Of a stretch of 42,248 nt of DNA, positions 18,963-27,749 are shown in pieces. The translations under genes were made by a program, and so were the position numbers. Source of the stretch: Betaproteobacteria bacterium (lineage in GTDB: Bacteria; Pseudomonadota; Gammaproteobacteria; Burkholderiales; SG8-41); contig CANJQI010000024.1 of the NCBI GenBank assembly GCA_947476215.1, positions 1-42,248 of the forward strand. The letters run 5' to 3'. The notes under the pieces are model-generated. The model was not told the DNA's origin. It was given only the letters and a program-made list of their open reading frames with translations, and did not search any database. Numbering within the stretch: position 1 is the first letter of the stretch; each line of letters begins with the position of its first letter.

Positions 18963-19195
18963 TAAATTTTCCTTAATTTTGCTGAGATGCATCATAGATT
19001 TGTGAACCGCGGAGCCCGGACTTTAGGGGGCTGATTCAGCCATTGTCAAGGTGGTTGATCACCGCTTGACGGCCAAGTCCCGGTCAAGCGCGGGAACACT
19101 CCAGCAATTGCATGCCATATCCGAGTTTGTCCGCACTACCGCCCGCCGTAGACTCTTTGCATGCAGGTCAGCGTGGCGGAGGGGCGCCATCGCCG

Positions 19196-20725
19196 ATGCT
19201 GTTCATAGCCCGGGATGCGCATATGTCCGACAAGTCTCCGTCCGAAATCACACGCGACACCCTGATGTTGCTGGGTACTCGCAAGCTCGTACCCAATCCG
19301 GCCAACTTTCGTGCTGCTTATTGCGAGGTCGCGGGAGTTCCCGACGATCCGCCGTTTCCCGACGAAGCGCTACGCAAGATGACTCAGGCATTGCCGGTCC
19401 GCATGCCACTGCACCAGAAACTCAAGGCGCAAATTGACGGCGCCATACGCCGCGGCAACTGGAGTGAATTGCAAGCGGCACTTATCAGCTATGTCGAAGC
19501 AGGTGGCACCGTGGCCGCTCCCGTTGAAGCTCGAGGATCCACGGAGTTATTGGAACCCATCGCACGGCTAGTCGAAAATACCCTGCCTGCGCTGGGTACG
19601 GACGACGCACGAATTGCGGAACAGGCAACCCGATTGCTCGAGGCGCTGCGCACGCCGGGTTCCGCCATAGTCGCACTCAAAACGATGCTCGGAAATTTCA
19701 ATCTACGCGTGTCGTTTGCGGCGGAAGACCAGGCCGAGATACGCGCAACGTTGCTAAAACTGCTGCACCTGATCATCGAGAACATCGGTGCGCTGAGCAG
19801 CGATGACCACTGGCTCAAGCGCCAGATCGATGCCTTGATGGAGTCCGCCACGCCGCCGCTCTCGCTGCGTCGTCTCGACGACGCGGAGCGCCGCATCAAG
19901 GACGTGATGTACAAACAGACCGAAGCCAAGGGCCGCGCGCTCGAAGCGCAGGAGGAAATGAAGCGCATGGTGGCCATGTTCATTGAGCGCCTGACGCTCA
20001 TGACCGAGGCGACCGGCATGCATCACCGCCGCATGGAGGAGAACGCGCGTCTGATCGAGCAGGCGAAAAGTTTTGAGGACATTGCGCCCGTGCTCAAGGA
20101 CCTCGTTGCAGCGACACGCGACATTGCGCAATCGGTGGGCCGCGCTCACCAGGAGATGCGCGAAATGCGCGACAAGGTCCAGGCGACAGAAGCGGAGATA
20201 ACGCGGCTGCATCAAGAGCTGGACTCCGTGAGCACCCAGGTGCGGCACGATGCGCTGACCGGCGCGCTCAATCGCAAGGGCCTGGACGAAGCAATGGTAT
20301 GCGAACTGGCGGATGTGCGGCGCAAGGAAACGCCGCTGTGCGTGTCGCTGCTCGATATAGACAATTTCAAGAAATTGAACGACACACGTGGTCACGCCAC
20401 CGGCGACGCGGCGCTCGCGCACTTGTCCACGGTTACTCGCGACAGCATGCGCCCGCAGGACACGCTGGCACGATACGGTGGCGAAGAATTCGTCGTCATC
20501 ATGCCCGACACCGAGCTCGACCAGGGCGTCGAAGCCATGACGCGCCTGCAGCGCGAACTCACCAAGCGGTTCTTCCTCGCCGGTGACGACAAAATCGTAA
20601 TAACCTTCAGCGCCGGCGTCGCCCAGTTCGCGCCCGAAGAGTCCGCCGACGATGCAATCAAACGCGCCGATCAGGCGATGTATCTGGCAAAGCGCGCCGG
20701 GAAAAATCGCGTGGTTGCCGCCTGA
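19196..20725 (+). CDS. Diguanylate cyclase (GGDEF) with long helical N-terminal region
   Basis: This enzyme makes cyclic di-GMP from two GTP. The C-terminal GGDEF domain has the active-site GGEEF at about residue 428 and the product-inhibition I-site RPQD five residues before it, so feedback control is likely. The N-terminal region of about 340 residues is mostly helical with coiled-coil-like stretches (RMEENARLIEQAKSFEDIAP, MREMRDKVQATEAEITRLHQ) and no membrane segment, pointing to a cytoplasmic sensor of unknown input. ATG 19196 has GGAGGGG 11 bases ahead; ATG 19223 (MSDKSPSEITRDTL) is the alternative. It stands alone with no partner phosphodiesterase nearby. Confidence 0.9.
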   Translation: MLFIARDAHMSDKSPSEITRDTLMLLGTRKLVPNPANFRAAYCEVAGVPDDPPFPDEALRKMTQALPVRMPLHQKLKAQIDGAIRRGNWSELQAALISYVEAGGTVAAPVEARGSTELLEPIARLVENTLPALGTDDARIAEQATRLLEALRTPGSAIVALKTMLGNFNLRVSFAAEDQAEIRATLLKLLHLIIENIGALSSDDHWLKRQIDALMESATPPLSLRRLDDAERRIKDVMYKQTEAKGRALEAQEEMKRMVAMFIERLTLMTEATGMHHRRMEENARLIEQAKSFEDIAPVLKDLVAATRDIAQSVGRAHQEMREMRDKVQATEAEITRLHQELDSVSTQVRHDALTGALNRKGLDEAMVCELADVRRKETPLCVSLLDIDNFKKLNDTRGHATGDAALAHLSTVTRDSMRPQDTLARYGGEEFVVIMPDTELDQGVEAMTRLQRELTKRFFLAGDDKIVITFSAGVAQFAPEESADDAIKRADQAMYLAKRAGKNRVVAA

Positions 20726-20746
20726 GCATGCTTTTTCTGTTCTTCC

Positions 20747-20940
20747 CTTTCCCAAGGGGCATGCGTATTCGCACATCTTTGCTCCTGTAGGATGGGTTGC
20801 GGCACGAAACCCATCAGCTGCGGCATGTTGCTACGGAGGCTGTTTGATGGGTGTCGCTGCGCTCGACCCATCCTCCGCTGTGTGTGCGTGCGCAAGGGAG
20901 AGACACAATCTTGTGTAGATACGCATGCCCACGGGGAAAA
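20747..20940. repeat. Nested palindromic (REP/MITE-like) element
   Basis: Outer arms GGGCATGCGTATTCGCAC (20757-20774) and GTGTAGATACGCATGCCC (20913-20930) are inverted and extend with mismatches to about 20747 and 20940. Inside, GTAGGATGGGTTGCGGC (from 20787) pairs imperfectly with GCTGCGCTCGACCCATCCTC (ending about 20875). The inner TAGGATGGGT...ACCCATCCT core resembles dispersed intergenic palindromes common in proteobacteria. No coding sequence is present. It fills most of the 300-base gap after the GGDEF gene. Confidence 0.6.
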
Positions 20941-21025
20941 TATCTATCCACTTACCCTTTCCTGCGCCGTATCGTAGGGCGGCATCCCCATCCCGCCGCC
21001 GTTACTGTCGGCAAAGGATTACCGA

Positions 21026-21466
21026 CTAAATCCGCAGTTCGCGATGCTCGACCAGTATGCAGCGATTCTGCACGACGAGGATACCCGCCTCCGCCAGCGT
21101 CAACGCCGCCGCATCGTTGCGTATCCCGAGCTGCAGCCACACCGCTCGTGGTTTTTTCGCAAGTATGTCGGCGACGTGCGCGGGAACGTCGGCAGGGCGG
21201 CGAAACACGTTGACCAGATCCACGGGTTCCGGAATTTCGGTGAGTTTCCGGTAGACCGTGCGGCCGAGGATTTCGGTAACTTCCGGGAAGTAAACCGGAA
21301 CGGGAATGATGTCATAGCCCGCGGCCTGCATATAGGCCGGGACATAGTACGCGGCCTGATGGTCCTGTGCTTCAGTCTTGATACCCAGGACTGCAATGCT
21401 TTTGATTTGCAACAGAATCTCGCGTATCCCGGATGCGGATTCAATGATGTTGGGATGTGCGCTCAT
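21026..21466 (-). CDS. CoA-binding (YccU-like) domain protein
   Basis: The 146-residue protein is a single Rossmann-like CoA-binding domain of the CoA_binding_2 type. It shows the nucleotide loop IKSIAVLGIKTEAQDHQAAY, the AAGYDIIPV strand, YRKLTEIPEPVDLVNVFRRP, AVWLQLGIRND and the terminal AGILVVQNRCILVEH. All these fit the family's conserved blocks and length. Its role in the cell is not established. It has no operon partner here; the 275 bases upstream hold no convincing gene. Confidence 0.9.
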   Translation of the reverse strand: MSAHPNIIESASGIREILLQIKSIAVLGIKTEAQDHQAAYYVPAYMQAAGYDIIPVPVYFPEVTEILGRTVYRKLTEIPEPVDLVNVFRRPADVPAHVADILAKKPRAVWLQLGIRNDAAALTLAEAGILVVQNRCILVEHRELRI

Positions 21467-21741
21467 CGAACTGGCTCATGGTGATAAATGAGCGACATTG
21501 TCCGGCAGTTTCGAAAATGCTGCCAGCCGCTACTCAGAAGCAAGCCCGATGACGCGCAAAACGATGGTGCAGGCCATGTATTCACATCGAGTATCCGATG
21601 CGTTCGCAACCCGACTGCACAATCGTACGGCACCGGACCATCAGCGGGTTTCATCACTGATAGAGGCGAACGCGAGCGTAAAATGGAAGAGAGAATTACA
21701 ACAATATTTTGCATACTCCGTCATTTGGGGAGGCCGCTACG

Positions 21742-22604
21742 ATGCCGCGCTACTGCCATAGTTTGAGCAATCCAGGATGCGGGTTTCTGTTGCTGACCGG
21801 ATTATTCATCGCTGCCACCGCGTGGGCCGCGCCGCGGGTCGAAGTGTTCACGTTCGAAGGCCGGGTGCCTCGGAAACGCTGGAACGCCATCTGCGCGAAC
21901 TTGAAGGACGCAACGTCGAGGACGGCGCGGCGCGCGCTCTCACGTTCGGACTTGCGAGCCCGCTGGCCACGCGTTACCGGTCCAGCGTCAAGACCGGCAT
22001 CAGCAAGGACATGCGCGACAACTGGGCAGTTGGTTATACGTCGCGCTACACGGTCGGCGTGTGGGTCGGCAATTTCTCCGGCGAATCCATGCACGACGTG
22101 TCGGGTGTGAGTGGTGCCGCACCGATCTGGCGCGACGTAATGGACTTTCTGCACGACGAAAGCGCGCCTGCGCCCGTCGCACCGCCCGCAGATGCGGTAC
22201 GCCGCCACGTGACCTATGCAAACGCGGTTGAGCCAGAGCGCAACGAATGGTTTGTGGCCGGCACCGAAGCGTCCAGAATCACGCCACTGGCGGCGCCCGC
22301 CGAGCGAGCACGACTTGCGACGCCGGTGAACGGCGCGATCTACGCCGTCGACCCCGACATTCCTCGCCAACGCCAGGGTATTGCTGTCACCGCGCGTGGC
22401 GCATTGACGGGCGCGAGGTTCGTGTTTGAGGACGGCCGCCGCGCGCGTGCCGATGCACCGTATTTGTGGTTGCCGGCGCCGGGGGCGCGGCAGGTGACAC
22501 TCGTCGACCGCAACAGGCGCGAGCTTGATCGTGTGCGCATAGAAGTGCGTGGCGTGCGCGGGACGCAGCGAGTTACGGTTGCGTCTACTGCCGCGGCACC
22601 GTAA
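21742..22604 (+). pseudogene. Remnant: signal-peptide N-terminus joined to penicillin-binding protein 1C C-terminus
   Basis: A GGGGAGG ribosome site precedes ATG 21742, which opens a clear signal peptide (MPRYCHSLSNPGCGFLLLTG...ATAWA) and then PRVEVFTFEG. That opening resembles the start of bacterial alpha-2-macroglobulins, the usual neighbours of pbpC; this is a tentative reading. From about 21930 a different frame encodes the PBP1C C-terminus: FGLASPLATRYRSSVKTGIS with the KTG box, DMRDNWAVGYTSRYTVGVWV, then the BiPBP C-terminal domain ending at 22604. The glycosyltransferase domain, the SxxK serine and SxN motif are missing. A deletion spanning two genes could explain the structure. Confidence 0.7.
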
Positions 22605-22757
22605 CGCATTAATCCGGACTACGGTCACTGGAAGTTGAAGTGGCGGTGTCCTGCCGTCGTTGACACGCAGATTGTCCTTCTATATACGTTAGCCTCCGGA
22701 CGGGAATGCGTGGCACAGGCGACCCTGCAACCCGCCGGCATTTCATAGGAGATTGAG

Positions 22758-23534
22758 TTGGAACATCCATTCGATTTGAGCGGTAAGACAGCCCTGATTA
22801 CGGGGTCGGGGCGCAACATAGGCAAGGCCATCGCGTTGGAGTTTGCGGGACTCGGGGCGAACATTGTGCTGCACGGCCGAAGCAAAGGCGCGGAGATAGA
22901 GGCCGCGCGCGCCGAGGTCGAGGCCAAAGGCGCCAAGGCCGTCGTTGTCGTCGGCGACATGATGGAGAAGGCGACGGTGGAGGCGCTCAAAAAGGCTGCC
23001 GAGACGGCATTCGGGCGCGTCGACATCTGCGTGAGCAACGCGGCACGCCGGCTGCACAAGGATTTCTTCGAAACCACCGATGATGATTGGCACATGCACC
23101 TCAACCAGCAATTGACCGCCTCCTGGTATCTGGCCAAGGCGTTCGTGCCCGCCATGAAGGAAGCCGGATGGGGTCGCATCATTCATGTCAACGGCCCGGA
23201 TGGGTGGAGGGGTGGACCGTTGCGGATTCCGCACTCGACCTCGAAAGGCGGTCTACGGACTTTAACCAGATCGCTGGCGGCCGGTCTCGGACAATACGGC
23301 ATTACCGTCAACGACATCGTCCCATCCTTCACGTCGACCACCCGCGACCTGACGACACATCCGCAGCACGGCGATCCGGAATTGGTGGCTCGGCGCATAA
23401 AGCAGGTGCCCATACGCAGGATGATAGATTCCGAGGAGCTTGCATGGGTCGCTGCTTTCTTGTGTGCCAAACGGTCCGGTGGGATCAATGGCGCAGCGCT
23501 GCACGTCGACGGCGGCGTTTACATGTACGGGTAG
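22758..23534 (+). CDS. SDR-family protein lacking the canonical catalytic tyrosine
   Basis: The 258-residue protein has the classical short-chain dehydrogenase layout. The NAD(P) loop TGSGRNIG is at residues 15-22, SNAARR carries the conserved Asn at 94, and the C-terminal INGAALHVDGG block is present. The active site is unusual. The YxxxK position reads H159-STS-K163, and the usual catalytic Ser strand reads IIHVNGPDG. It may therefore reduce poorly, use His as acid/base, or do something else. The start is TTG 22758 with AGGAGA five bases ahead. It ends 23 bases before the convergent Bug gene. Confidence 0.87.
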   Translation: MEHPFDLSGKTALITGSGRNIGKAIALEFAGLGANIVLHGRSKGAEIEAARAEVEAKGAKAVVVVGDMMEKATVEALKKAAETAFGRVDICVSNAARRLHKDFFETTDDDWHMHLNQQLTASWYLAKAFVPAMKEAGWGRIIHVNGPDGWRGGPLRIPHSTSKGGLRTLTRSLAAGLGQYGITVNDIVPSFTSTTRDLTTHPQHGDPELVARRIKQVPIRRMIDSEELAWVAAFLCAKRSGGINGAALHVDGGVYMYG

Positions 23535-23557
23535 ACGCGGGCGGGCCTCGCTGGGAA

Positions 23558-24514
23558 TCAATCTGATGCGCCGATGCCTGCGTCGCGGATGATTTTTCCC
23601 ATGCGCGTCATTTCGGCCTTGATGACGGAGAGAAACTCATCGGGCGAACTTCCCACAGCTTCAACGCCGGAATCGAGAAACCTCTGTTTCGCCTCTGCCG
23701 TGGAAAGAAAACGCACGATCTCGAGATTGAGCCTCCTGACTACCGCATCGGGCGTCTTCGCCGGCGCGAACAGCCCGAAAATGGTTCCCGTTTCAAATCC
23801 TGGCAGTCCCGATGCCGCCAGCGTAGGCATTCCGGGAACCAGCGGCGAAGGTTGCAGGCTGGTGACAGCAAGCGCCTTCAGTCTGCCGGATTTGATATGC
23901 GTCATGACGCCGCCTGCGCTGGCGAATGACATCTGAACTTCGCCGCTTAACAGTCCTGGCGAGGCCTCTGTCTTGTAGGTGACGCGCACGATATGGATAC
24001 CTGCCATGGAATTGAAGAGCTCGCCGGCAAGGTGCGAGGTTGCCCCCGCCCCGCCCGACGAATAGTTGAGTGCACCAGGTCTGGATTTGGCAAGGACGAT
24101 GAGTTCCCGCACATTTTTTACCGGCAGAGACGGGTGAACAACGAGTATCGACGGCGAGCGGTTGGTCAGCGATAGCGGCACGAAATCGCGTATCGGGTCA
24201 TAGTCGACCTTGCCGAGCAATGGTGAGAGCCATAGCGTGCCTGGTGTGCCAAGCAGAATATACCCGTCAGGCGCCGCGCGTGCCACGACCGGCGCCACCG
24301 CGCCACTGCCCCTGTTCTCGACTATTACCGACTGGCCGAGGCCGCCGGAGATGCCCATCGCCAACAGACGCGATGCGAAATCGCTGCTGCCCCCCACGCC
24401 GCTGGTAACGATGCGTATCGCTTTTGACGGAAACTCCTGCGCAAGCGTGTTCACATTCTGCAGGCTCAACGACGAGACCGCTGCAAGGAGAATTATAAAG
24501 GGCGAAGTTGACAT
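23558..24514 (-). CDS. Bug/TctC family periplasmic solute-binding protein
   Basis: Start ATG 24514 gives MSTSPFIILLAAVSSLSLQN with a signal ending TLA-Q, short of positive residues at the front. GTG 24535 (MDNPENHMSTS) is possible. The 318-residue protein shows EFPSKAIRIVTSGVGGSSDF, ENRGSGAVAPV, AAPDGYILL, DPIRDFVPL and IIRDAGIGAS. The SGVGGSSDF loop differs from the other receptors here. It lies about 150 bases after the DUF4387 gene on the same strand, and I expect it to supply that AtuA-like unit with substrate. Confidence 0.9.
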   Translation of the reverse strand: MSTSPFIILLAAVSSLSLQNVNTLAQEFPSKAIRIVTSGVGGSSDFASRLLAMGISGGLGQSVIVENRGSGAVAPVVARAAPDGYILLGTPGTLWLSPLLGKVDYDPIRDFVPLSLTNRSPSILVVHPSLPVKNVRELIVLAKSRPGALNYSSGGAGATSHLAGELFNSMAGIHIVRVTYKTEASPGLLSGEVQMSFASAGGVMTHIKSGRLKALAVTSLQPSPLVPGMPTLAASGLPGFETGTIFGLFAPAKTPDAVVRRLNLEIVRFLSTAEAKQRFLDSGVEAVGSSPDEFLSVIKAEMTRMGKIIRDAGIGASD

Positions 24515-24662
24515 GTGATTTTCAGGATTGTCCACGAATCAAGTGGCACAAAGACAATTGGGACGCCGCCAGTCCAATCGACGCGGCGCGTGTGATGACA
24601 TATCCGCAATCACGGATCCCACGCTCTTGCAGAGCGGCAGACAGTGAGCCGGCGCCGTGCCG

Positions 24663-24971
24663 CTACGCAATTTCAATATCCATCAGCGGCGCATACTGCT
24701 GTCCGCCATGTCCGTCGCTGTCCAGCAAATCACCCTGAAAGTATGGCCGAGGTATGGACGCTTTAATCGCGAGCGCGTTGTCGCACCAGAAAAACTTTAC
24801 TTCGGCCGCCGGCAGGCCATAACGCTGCGCCACGGCTTCGCGGCTGATTGCACCTGAGCGCCTGACACGCTCGTAGGTGGCGGCATCATCAAACATAATA
24901 TCGAATGTCAGTTCGAACGGGCCGGCGTTCTTGCTGCGGATGAGGCGGGCGAGTTTGGCGAGTGTGGTCAT
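24663..24971 (-). CDS. DUF4387 domain protein
   Basis: The 102-residue protein matches DUF4387 as I know it: LARLIRSKNAGPFELTFDIM at the front, then YERVRRSG and the C-terminal SIPRPYFQGDLLDSDGHGGQ. Members usually accompany or are fused to AtuA-like (DUF1446) proteins. Here the ATG overlaps the AtuA-like stop by four bases (ATGA), so it is translationally coupled. Biochemical function is not established; a subunit role with the neighbouring protein is likely. Confidence 0.88.
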   Translation of the reverse strand: MTTLAKLARLIRSKNAGPFELTFDIMFDDAATYERVRRSGAISREAVAQRYGLPAAEVKFFWCDNALAIKASIPRPYFQGDLLDSDGHGGQQYAPLMDIEIA

Positions 24972-26365
24972 GTCTTAGCGCCTATGTCGATCAACTCCAT
25001 GGGAAACATCTCGTACGGGTCATCGGGTTCAACGACGTGATTGATGTTGAAGCGGTAGACAGCGCCACGGTCGAGGTGCGCCGGATTGTACGGGCAGGCG
25101 AGGGCGGTGATGAGCCCACTCCATTCGGGGATCGGCAAATGCAGTGCCTGATGGCGTGCCATGCCGGCGATGCTGCTGGCGACGTCCTGTGTGGGAGCGG
25201 TGACTTCGATCAGCAGGCACAGCTCGTGCGAAAGTATTTCCTTGACGGGTTCGAGCGGGCCCATGGTGCCGTTCTTGCCGTAGATGCGGATGTTGAGCAC
25301 GTAGTCGGTTGGTTTAAGGCGGTCGCCGTAAACCATGTGCACACGGGCGTGGATTTTGTCGGTCAAACGTGCGGTCCAGTCGTCGATCTGGCGGATGATG
25401 AACGGGTCGCGTATCGAGCCGATGACGATGCTCTGATAGCCGGCGAGTTCGGCGCCTTCCAGCTTGACGGTGTAGCACTGCGCGGGAATAAAAGTGCTGC
25501 CGGAGACTTTTACCGCGCGGTCGCTGATGGCTTCGTAGTGGCTTTGCGTGAGATCGAGCGTGCCGGAGCTTTCAATCAATCGGAACGGATCGGCGTTTTC
25601 ATAAAGGCTGTGCGAGGCCACGCTCTGCGGCGTGCAGCGCAATTCTTCGTCAGGCGCTTCGACCACGAAATGATCGTGGCGCAGCCACGCAAACATGCAG
25701 TCGGGGGTCTTGCGGTTGACCACCGCCGCCGCGCCGCATTCGAGAATCTTCGCCGCGTGCCACGCCATGCCTTCCGGAAAACCGCGCATCAGGGGCAGTG
25801 CCGCGAATATTGCGGTGTCGCTGGCACGGCCGGCGATGACGATGTCGGCGCCGGCATTCAATGCCTTCATGAACGGCTCGGCGCCCATCATGCCGACGAT
25901 GTGCGCACTGCGTTCTATCACCGACTCGTCGAAGTGTGGCGCGGGATGCAGCGGTTTGATGCGGCCCTCGTGCAGGCGCTGCTTGAGGTAAGTCTTGTCC
26001 TGCTCGGCGTGTATCAGCGCGAGCTTGAAACTCAAACTTTCGGCGGCCGCGATCTCCCTCACGATGTCGGCATACCATGCCAGATGCGGATCGGCGCCGG
26101 CCGTGCCCGCTGAGCCTATCAGCAGAGGCACCTTGAGCCTTCGTGCGCCGAGCATCATCAAACGCAGATCGCGTTTGACCGCTTCGCGCGGAAACGCAGG
26201 TTCACCGGAGCCCAAATGACTGGGGCCGGGATCCGTTGAGCCGGCATCGCAACCGATGAAATGCGGTTGGGCGCAGAGCCCTTTCTCGAAGGAAGCTTCG
26301 ACAAAGCCCGAGCCGCATACGCCGTTAGGCGCCAGAATGCGAATTTCTTCCATCATCTTCCTCAT
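24968..26365 (-). CDS. Acyclic terpene utilization AtuA-like protein (DUF1446)
   Basis: The 465-residue protein has the DUF1446 blocks: GCDAGSTDPGPSHLGSG near residue 39, LLIGSAGTAGADPHLAWY, DIVIAGRASDTAIFAALPL, and C-terminal PYNPAHLDRGAVYRFNINHV. AtuA was named in acyclic terpene (citronellol) use in Pseudomonas, but many relatives sit in other clusters and the reaction is unclear. Here no atuCF carboxylase or other atu genes are present, so terpene use is not supported. ATG 26365 is used; ATGs at 26356 and 26353 lie nearer to a GAGGAA site. It heads an operon with DUF4387 and a Bug receptor, divergent from an MFS gene. Confidence 0.87.
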   Translation of the reverse strand: MRKMMEEIRILAPNGVCGSGFVEASFEKGLCAQPHFIGCDAGSTDPGPSHLGSGEPAFPREAVKRDLRLMMLGARRLKVPLLIGSAGTAGADPHLAWYADIVREIAAAESLSFKLALIHAEQDKTYLKQRLHEGRIKPLHPAPHFDESVIERSAHIVGMMGAEPFMKALNAGADIVIAGRASDTAIFAALPLMRGFPEGMAWHAAKILECGAAAVVNRKTPDCMFAWLRHDHFVVEAPDEELRCTPQSVASHSLYENADPFRLIESSGTLDLTQSHYEAISDRAVKVSGSTFIPAQCYTVKLEGAELAGYQSIVIGSIRDPFIIRQIDDWTARLTDKIHARVHMVYGDRLKPTDYVLNIRIYGKNGTMGPLEPVKEILSHELCLLIEVTAPTQDVASSIAGMARHQALHLPIPEWSGLITALACPYNPAHLDRGAVYRFNINHVVEPDDPYEMFPMELIDIGAKT

Positions 26366-26499
26366 AAATCATTGCCTGCGTAAAACACATGGCTCCCGGT
26401 GATAATATCAGTCTCCGCAGAAAAAGCATTCAACCAGCACGCAATTGCTGAGCAGACCCGGAACGCAGCAGCCCCCGCGCGCCCGGTGCTCCATCTACT

Positions 26500-27657
26500 A
26501 TGACTATATACGTGATCATGTTGATCTGCATTCTGAACCAGGCCGCGTTCGGGGGCAGTCGCGTCGCCGTGTCGCTTTATGCGCTGGAATTGGGTGCTGA
26601 TCAAATTACGATCGGTGCGTTGGTGGCCCTGTATTCATTGTGCCCCATGCTGTTGTCGATCGTCATCGGCAAGTATGCGGATCGGGTCGCACCACGGGTG
26701 CCGATGATTATCGGCGCCGCGGGGATAGGGTTGACGCTGCTTTTGCCGCCGCTGTTTCAGGGGCTGGCTGTTTTGCATGTCATGGCGTTCGTGTTTGGAC
26801 TTTTTCATCAGTTGTTTCTGATTCCCCTCGAGGCCAGCGTGGGCGGGGTCGGCGGCGTGGAACACCGCGCCCGCAACTATGCCATGATAGGCATGGGGCA
26901 CGCCGCCGGCAACGTTCTCGGACCGCTGGCCGCCGGATTTTCCATAGACCATATCGGCAACGTGCAGGTATTTTTCGTGCTTGCAATATTTTCGGTGGCG
27001 CCGGTCTTGATGCTGTGGCTCAAACCGGCACTGCTGCCGCGCCTCACGCGCCACGCAGGCGCCGCGAAGCATGGGAGTGTGCTGGAGTTATGGCGCGTTC
27101 CCCATTTACGCAGCATCTTCATCGCCAGTGGCATTATCGGCTCGGCGCAGGATCTGTTTCAGTTTTATTTGCCGATCTACGGTCACTCCATCGGCCTTTC
27201 CGCGTCCGCTATCGGGTCGATACTCAGCGCGACGGCGATAGCGACCTTTGTGATACGCGGGGTTGTACCGTGGCTCATAAAAAAGCTGAGCGAAGCCGAG
27301 ATACTGACTTACTCCGTGTTCGTCGCTGCCTTTTCATTCATATTGATGCCATTTTTCGTGAATCCTTACGCGCTTGGGGTGATCGCTTTCGTGGTCGGCC
27401 TGGCGTGCGGCGGCGCGCAGCCGATGGCCATGTCGCTGATCTATGTGCTTACCCCGCACGGGAGGGTGGCAGAGGCGACTGGGTTGCGCAAGACCGTTAA
27501 TAACACCACGCATCTCGCAGTCCCGCTGATCTTTGGCAGCGTCGGCACCACCTTCGGAGTCATGGCGGTGTTCTTTTCCAATGCCGTCATATTGGTAGTC
27601 GGCGGCATCCTGATGTACAAGACGCGTGTGCCTGTGACCAAGGTTCGATCACAATAG
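26500..27657 (+). CDS. MFS transporter
   Basis: The 385-residue protein has about 12 membrane segments and starts almost directly in the first one (MTIYVIMLICILNQ). Between segments 2 and 3 it has GKYADRVAPRVPM, the MFS A-motif region. The C-terminal half has AMSLIYVLTPHGRVAEATGL. It is similar in length and sequence to the MFS gene at 29568-30713 (for example YGHSIGLSASAIGSIL versus YGHEIGLSASAIGVVL). It is divergent from the AtuA-like operon with 134 bases between, a likely place for shared control. The substrate is unknown. Confidence 0.88.
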   Translation: MTIYVIMLICILNQAAFGGSRVAVSLYALELGADQITIGALVALYSLCPMLLSIVIGKYADRVAPRVPMIIGAAGIGLTLLLPPLFQGLAVLHVMAFVFGLFHQLFLIPLEASVGGVGGVEHRARNYAMIGMGHAAGNVLGPLAAGFSIDHIGNVQVFFVLAIFSVAPVLMLWLKPALLPRLTRHAGAAKHGSVLELWRVPHLRSIFIASGIIGSAQDLFQFYLPIYGHSIGLSASAIGSILSATAIATFVIRGVVPWLIKKLSEAEILTYSVFVAAFSFILMPFFVNPYALGVIAFVVGLACGGAQPMAMSLIYVLTPHGRVAEATGLRKTVNNTTHLAVPLIFGSVGTTFGVMAVFFSNAVILVVGGILMYKTRVPVTKVRSQ

Positions 27658-27749
27658 ACTGCGCGTGAATTTCGCCGCCAAGCTGGGATGAGCGCGCCAA
27701 GCTTTACCTCTTTAAAATCAGTGCTTGTGTTGCCCGATAAGGACAAAAC

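Noticed and set aside
21467-21741. Short frames between the CoA-binding gene and the pbpC remnant
   Set aside because: Two overlapping frames on opposite strands, with no motif or convincing ribosome site; I see no gene here.
24962-26113. 383-codon plus-strand frame
   Set aside because: Antisense shadow of the AtuA-like gene with low-complexity Arg/Val/Ala composition.
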